Positions 5,962 through 8,738 of a stretch of 8,738 nucleotides of DNA are shown here, piece by piece (the stretch's first letter is position 1; each line of letters opens with the position of its first letter). Below the pieces are notes generated by a model. The model had not been told where the DNA came from. It saw only the letters and a program-made list of their open reading frames with translations, and did no database searches. The stretch is from assembly GCA_030841765.1 (NCBI GenBank), contig JAUUSS010000094.1:1-8738 (forward strand). Direction: 5' to 3'. The translations under genes and the position numbers were made by a program. This stretch comes from Collinsella aerofaciens. GTDB lineage: Bacteria > Actinomycetota > Coriobacteriia > Coriobacteriales > Coriobacteriaceae.

Positions 5962-7682
5962 TGCTGGGGCCGGACTACATAGAGCACTTCACCGACGCAG
6001 CGCAGGGGGCCATGGACGAATACACCCTGCGCCTGGTGTGCATCTACGCCGCGCTCATAGGCTCCATCGACTTCGAGGGCGACAGCGCCTACTCGCAGGC
6101 CGCCCGCAAGGCGGCGCTTGCCGCCAAGGACGTGCAGAAGGCCATGAACGAGGAGGGCCGCAGAGCCGCGCGCGAGGCTGCCAAGGCTGCGGCCGAGGCC
6201 GTGGCCAAGAGCGCCGAGGCCGACCTGGCCACGCTGGGCACGGCCATGGGCGCGCTGTCCAAGACGACGCAGTGGAGGCTGCACAACTCAGCGCGGGCCA
6301 CGGCGGCGGGAGTGCAGGACGTCGTGAGCCGCGACAACCTGAAGATGCCCGCCAACGTGCAGCGCGCCTACCTCGAAGTCGTGGCGCAGGCCGTGGCTCG
6401 GGTGAACTCGGGCATGGCGGGCTACGAGCAGGCCGCCCGCGAGGCCGTGCTGAAGCTGGCGCGGCGCGGCGTGTCCGTCGTGGACTACAAGAGCGGGGCG
6501 TGGGCGCAGGCGGACGTGGCCATGCGCCGCCACATTCGCACGCAGGCGGTGCAGGCCGGCAGCCGCAACACGCTGGAGCTGCTTGAAGAGACCGGGCACG
6601 ACCTCGTGCAGACCTCCTCGCACGGCGGGGCGCGCGAGAGCCACGCCAAGTGGCAGGGCCGCGTGTTCAGTCTGTCGGGCAAGTCCAAGAAGTACCCGCC
6701 GTTCTACCGCGAGACGGGCTACGGCTCTGTCGATGGCCTGTGCGGCGCGAACTGCAAGCACGACTTCGGCATCTACATGGAGGGCCAGCAGCTGCGGTAC
6801 GAGCGCGATCCAGATGGCGGCGACGAGAAGCGCGAGGAGCGATACCAGGCAGAGCAGAAGCAGCGCGAGCTTGAGCGCGGCATACGCGCCGCCAAGCGCG
6901 AGGCAACGGCCCTGGAGGCCGCCGGGCTCGACAACACCAAGGAGCGCCTGCGCCTGGGCAAGCTGCAGAAGCGCCAGCGCGAGCACATAGCCGCCCATCC
7001 CTACCTGTCCCGCGAGCGCACGCGCGAGGCCGCCGTGGAATCGAAGGAGCGCATCTACCCGCTTGCCACGGACAAGACCTGGGTGCGCGAGAAGTTCATG
7101 CCGGGCAAGGGCGCGGGCACCGCCGCAGACGTGAGCCGCCGCGCCGTGAACGGCAGGGCCTACCACGACAAGATGGCGTCCCTTCCCATCCCGAAGCGCG
7201 CAAGCGAGGCCGTGTACGCCGAAAGCCGCCGCATCCTGCGCGACCGCGACGGCACGGGCTACGAACGCATGTCCGTCGTGTCGTGGAAGAAGGGCGAGCG
7301 CGTCACCGACACCTTCGGGCACGGCCTGAAGAGCCAGGCGTGCGGCCTGACCGCCAAGCAGGTGGAGGCGTGCAGGCGCACCAAGGGCGGCGTGGTGCTG
7401 ATCCACAACCACCCCATGAGCTCGCCGCCGTCGTGGACCGACATTCGAACGGTGGCGGAAAACGACTGGGTGCGCAGCTCGGTGGTGGCGTGCCACGATG
7501 GTACAATCTACGAAATCAAGGTGAACGACCGCAGCGTCGTACAAGCGTACGAGGAGCTGCGAGAGCTGGCGAAAAGAGAGTGCCCGAACGTGGGCGGCGA
7601 CGTTATCGACCAGCTTGCCACCGAAATGCTCTACGAGCGAAACGAGGAAGCGAAATGGTTCAGGCTGACAAAAAAGAAGTGA
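5961..7682 (+). CDS. MuF-type minor capsid protein (Phage_min_cap2) with C-terminal JAB/JAMM-like domain
   Basis: The 573-residue protein starts at ATG 5961, overlapping the portal stop (TGATG). Residues 40-90 are an Ala/Lys/Glu-rich helix. Residues about 165-275 carry the minor-capsid-2/MuF signature: HGGARESHAKWQGRVFS (221-237), YPPFYRETGYGSVDGLCG (245-262) and NCKHDFG (264-270). A long charged coiled coil follows (about 285-345). The C-terminus (about 400-525) looks like a separate JAB/RadC-type fold: E435 in a GYERMSVVS strand, then VVLIHNHP (478-485) and S491-x2-D494. That resembles JAMM metal ligands, but the loop between the second His and the Ser is one residue shorter than in canonical JAMM. 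MuF proteins sit in the head near the portal and often carry C-terminal enzyme or toxin domains. The gene ends in an A AAA AAG slippery site. Confidence 0.88.
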   Translation: MLGPDYIEHFTDAAQGAMDEYTLRLVCIYAALIGSIDFEGDSAYSQAARKAALAAKDVQKAMNEEGRRAAREAAKAAAEAVAKSAEADLATLGTAMGALSKTTQWRLHNSARATAAGVQDVVSRDNLKMPANVQRAYLEVVAQAVARVNSGMAGYEQAAREAVLKLARRGVSVVDYKSGAWAQADVAMRRHIRTQAVQAGSRNTLELLEETGHDLVQTSSHGGARESHAKWQGRVFSLSGKSKKYPPFYRETGYGSVDGLCGANCKHDFGIYMEGQQLRYERDPDGGDEKREERYQAEQKQRELERGIRAAKREATALEAAGLDNTKERLRLGKLQKRQREHIAAHPYLSRERTREAAVESKERIYPLATDKTWVREKFMPGKGAGTAADVSRRAVNGRAYHDKMASLPIPKRASEAVYAESRRILRDRDGTGYERMSVVSWKKGERVTDTFGHGLKSQACGLTAKQVEACRRTKGGVVLIHNHPMSSPPSWTDIRTVAENDWVRSSVVACHDGTIYEIKVNDRSVVQAYEELRELAKRECPNVGGDVIDQLATEMLYERNEEAKWFRLTKKK

Positions 7683-7819
7683 CGCCAGAGGACTGGGTGC
7701 TCGTCATAGATGACAGCGCCTCCGAGTCGAAAGCCGCCGAAAAGCTGACCAAAGAAGAGCGCGAGGAGCTTTTTGCCAAGTCCCGCAAGGTTCTGCGCGA
7801 CGCGGGGCTGATGAAGTAG
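7655..7819 (+). CDS. small ORF after MuF; separate 54-aa protein or -1 frameshift extension
   Basis: ATG 7655 lies inside the end of the minor capsid gene (28-nt overlap), in the -1 frame. GAGGA at 7644-7648, six nt upstream, makes it an independently translatable 54-residue protein. The product is acidic then basic: an EDWVLVIDDSASES segment followed by a helical LTKEEREELFAKSRKVL tail. I do not recognise the family. Because the minor capsid gene ends in A AAA AAG in the right phase, a -1 slip would instead append the last 47 residues of this frame to the minor capsid protein. As a separate product directly behind a MuF fusion it could be an immunity or accessory protein, which is speculation. 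Confidence 0.6.
   Translation: MVQADKKEVTPEDWVLVIDDSASESKAAEKLTKEEREELFAKSRKVLRDAGLMK
7670..7676 (+). promoter_or_regulatory. candidate -1 ribosomal frameshift site (A AAA AAG)
   Basis: In the minor capsid frame the codons read ACA-AAA-AAG-AAG-TGA, so the heptamer is correctly phased as X-XXY-YYZ. This is the same heptamer used in E. coli dnaX. A -1 slip enters exactly the frame of the downstream small ORF. TGACGCCAG (7680-7688) can pair with CTGG (7693-7696) and CGTCA (7702-7706), giving a 9-bp stem with a 5-nt bulge starting 3 nt after the heptamer. A purine-rich GAGGAAG lies at 7644-7650, about 19 nt upstream, further away than a typical stimulatory Shine-Dalgarno sequence. Function is not demonstrated. 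Confidence 0.45.
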
Positions 7820-7851
7820 ACCAAGCGACAACCGAGTAGACGCACGGCATC

Positions 7852-7883
7852 AAGGCCGCCCATCACGGGCGGCCTTTTCTTTT
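7852..7883 (+). terminator. strong intrinsic terminator (second copy of a repeated element)
   Basis: GGCCGCCC (7854-7861) pairs perfectly with GGGCGGCC (7867-7874) around an ATCAC loop. It is followed by TTTTCTTTT, with AA before the stem able to pair with the first Ts. It lies 32 nt after the small ORF and separates the terminase-portal-MuF unit from the scaffold-capsid unit. Confidence 0.85.
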
Positions 7884-8018
7884 GCCTGGCGACACCTCGG
7901 GGAAGATGCGGTCACGCGATGGGGCGGCGACAACGGCCCCGCACGCGACCGCGGCGACAACGGCGGGCCATCCAAGCGCGCAGGGAAGCGCGAAAACCAA
8001 ACACGGAAGGAGCAAGCG
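7884..8018 (+). other. leader between terminator and scaffold gene
   Basis: This 135-nt stretch contains no convincing gene; one out-of-phase frame is open but has shadow-like composition. It holds the 12-nt motif shared with the first terminator (7884-7895), the direct repeat described separately, and the scaffold ribosome binding site AAGGAG (8007-8012). I see no clear -35/-10 promoter, yet one is expected here if the terminator works. Confidence 0.5.
7924..7964 (+). repeat. 14-bp direct repeat, 27-bp period
   Basis: GCGGCGACAACGGC occurs at 7924-7937 and again at 7951-7964. Each copy is preceded within about a dozen bases by CACGCGA (7913-7919 and 7942-7948), so the repeat unit is longer but imperfect. 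It lies in the non-coding leader between the terminator and the scaffold gene. Confidence 0.6.
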
Positions 8019-8579
8019 ATGGCGGACGACAACAAGCCCCAAGGCAACGAGGGCGGCGACAGCGGCCAGCAGACCGAACCGGCGAAGGAGGTCGTGTCCT
8101 ACGCGAAGTACAAGCGCGAGACCGACGAGTACCAGGAGCAGGTGAAGGCCCTCAAGGCCGAGCTGGAGCAGCGCGACAAGCAGATCGAGGAGTTCACCTC
8201 CAAGGCGGGCAACGCCGAGGAGCTGCAGGCCGCGCTCGACAAGGCCAAGGCCGACAACGAGGCGTACAAGGCCGACGCCGAGAAGCGCGAGGCCGACATG
8301 CGCCGCGACTTCGCCATCGACACCAAGCTGGCGCAGATGGGGGTGCGCAACGCCAAGGCGGCGCGCGCGATCATCCCAAACATCGCTGACGCGAAGCTGG
8401 ACGAGCAGGGCAACCTCACGGGCATCGACTTCGAGGCCCTGAAGAAGGATAACGCCTACATGTTCACCGACCAGCCCCGCGAGAGCGCGGGCGGCGACCC
8501 CAAGGGCGGCGCAGGCTCCGACGGCCTGGCCGACTTCCGCGCAGCTTTCGGACTCACCGACGAATCTTCAAAGGAGTAA
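8019..8579 (+). CDS. capsid scaffold protein (GP20-like)
   Basis: The 186-residue protein starts at ATG 8019, with AAGGAG at 8007-8012 six nt upstream. Scaffold proteins guide capsid subunits into a procapsid and then leave the head or are degraded. The layout is that of the phage minor structural GP20 group. It has a polar Gly/Gln-rich N-terminus (1-25), a long coiled coil (about 28-98, rich in Lys, Glu and Ala), and a conserved block AIDTKLAQMGVRNAKAARAI (99-118). FEALKKDNAYMF (138-149) follows, then a Gly-rich linker and a short C-terminal helix DFRAAFGL (172-179), where many scaffolds bind the capsid. It sits directly before the probable major capsid gene, 3 nt away. Confidence 0.9.
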   Translation: MADDNKPQGNEGGDSGQQTEPAKEVVSYAKYKRETDEYQEQVKALKAELEQRDKQIEEFTSKAGNAEELQAALDKAKADNEAYKADAEKREADMRRDFAIDTKLAQMGVRNAKAARAIIPNIADAKLDEQGNLTGIDFEALKKDNAYMFTDQPRESAGGDPKGGAGSDGLADFRAAFGLTDESSKE

Positions 8580-8582
8580 ATC

Positions 8583-8738
8583 ATGCCAAACAGCATCGAA
8601 CTGCCCAAGGGCTACGAGAACGTGCTCATGGAGGCGTACCGCAAGGAATCCCTGACCGCAGTGCTTGAGAGCGCCGCGCCGCAGGGCAACATCGCGCAGA
8701 TGGAGCAGCTGGGCGAGTTCTACTATCCCGTCTACTCC
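8583..8738 (+). CDS. probable major capsid protein, N-terminal part only
   Basis: ATG 8583 has AAGGAG at 8571-8576 six nt upstream, overlapping the end of the scaffold gene. The frame is open to the window edge, giving the first 52 residues. The segment LPKGYENVLMEAYRKESLTAVLE, followed by a GEFYYPVYS strand, resembles the N-terminal arm of HK97-fold capsid proteins in scaffold-containing gut phages (LPxxYxxxLxExYxxxSxTAxL). Its position right after a GP20 scaffold is the strongest argument. The body of the protein is outside the window, so the call rests largely on context. Confidence 0.75.
   Translation, partial: MPNSIELPKGYENVLMEAYRKESLTAVLESAAPQGNIAQMEQLGEFYYPVYS

Noticed and set aside
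6288..7544. Long minus-strand frame (418 codons) opposite the minor capsid gene
   Set aside because: It has the same shadow composition and lies opposite a gene with clear MuF and JAB motifs. The identical length to the frame opposite the portal is a coincidence, as the sequences differ.
7882..8145. Open frame in the leader running into the scaffold gene
   Set aside because: It has a Thr/Ala/Arg-rich low-complexity product, overlaps the scaffold N-terminus in another frame, and has no ribosome binding site at its start.
1..8738. tRNA genes, CRISPR arrays, insertion sequences and attachment sites
   Set aside because: I saw no cloverleaf, regularly spaced repeats, transposase or terminal inverted repeats, and no integrase-att arrangement in the window.

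Overview
The window is a stretch of a dsDNA tailed phage or prophage with every supported gene on the + strand. It runs from a cluster of small accessory genes through the DNA-packaging genes into the start of the capsid genes. The DNA is very G+C-rich (about two thirds by eye), Shine-Dalgarno sites are strong (AAGGAGG-like), and several neighbouring genes are coupled by ATGA or TGATG overlaps. This suggests a high-GC Gram-positive host. The small Cys-rich accessory proteins and the methyltransferase-TerS-TerL-portal-MuF order fit gut actinobacterial (Coriobacteriia/Eggerthella-like) prophages, but the host is an inference, not something the window proves.

Region 1 (1-1990) is a tightly packed run of small genes. 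It holds the end of an unidentified gene, a Cys-rich protein (187-441), a small acidic protein (453-662), a double-CxxC protein (659-850), and a 168-aa protein (853-1359). That last protein joins an N-terminal zinc-ribbon-like CxxC/CxxC segment to a helix resembling the Acb2/Tad1 hairpin of anti-CBASS/anti-Thoeris cyclic-nucleotide sponges. Next come a zinc-ribbon gene broken by an amber codon at codon 3 (1362-1547), a 73-aa protein (1544-1765) and a small hydrophobic protein (1762-1989). The last ORF runs through a strong intrinsic terminator (about 1919-1945).

Region 2 (1997-7819) starts with a putative phage DNA adenine methyltransferase carrying a DNPPF motif. The packaging genes follow: small terminase (GTG start), large terminase (probable TTG start), an SPP1 gp6-like portal and a MuF/minor-capsid-2 protein. 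The minor capsid protein carries a C-terminal JAB/JAMM-like metal-binding domain (HNHP...SxxD). Its gene ends in a canonical -1 slippery heptamer, A AAA AAG, in the correct phase. A -1 slip would read into the overlapping 54-aa ORF and append 47 residues. A second strong terminator (7852-7883) closes this unit.

Region 3 (7884-8738) is a 135-nt leader containing a short direct repeat, then a GP20-type scaffold gene and the first 52 codons of a probable major capsid gene. The two terminators share their stem sequence and nearly the same 12-nt downstream motif, as if they were copies of one element.

Together, the terminase subunits would load DNA through the portal into a head built from scaffold, capsid and minor capsid proteins. 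The upstream genes probably deal with host interaction or defence. The observations most worth testing are the possible programmed frameshift joining the MuF-JAB protein to the next ORF, the Acb2/Tad1-like protein, the MuF-JAB fusion itself, and the repeated terminator-plus-tail element.
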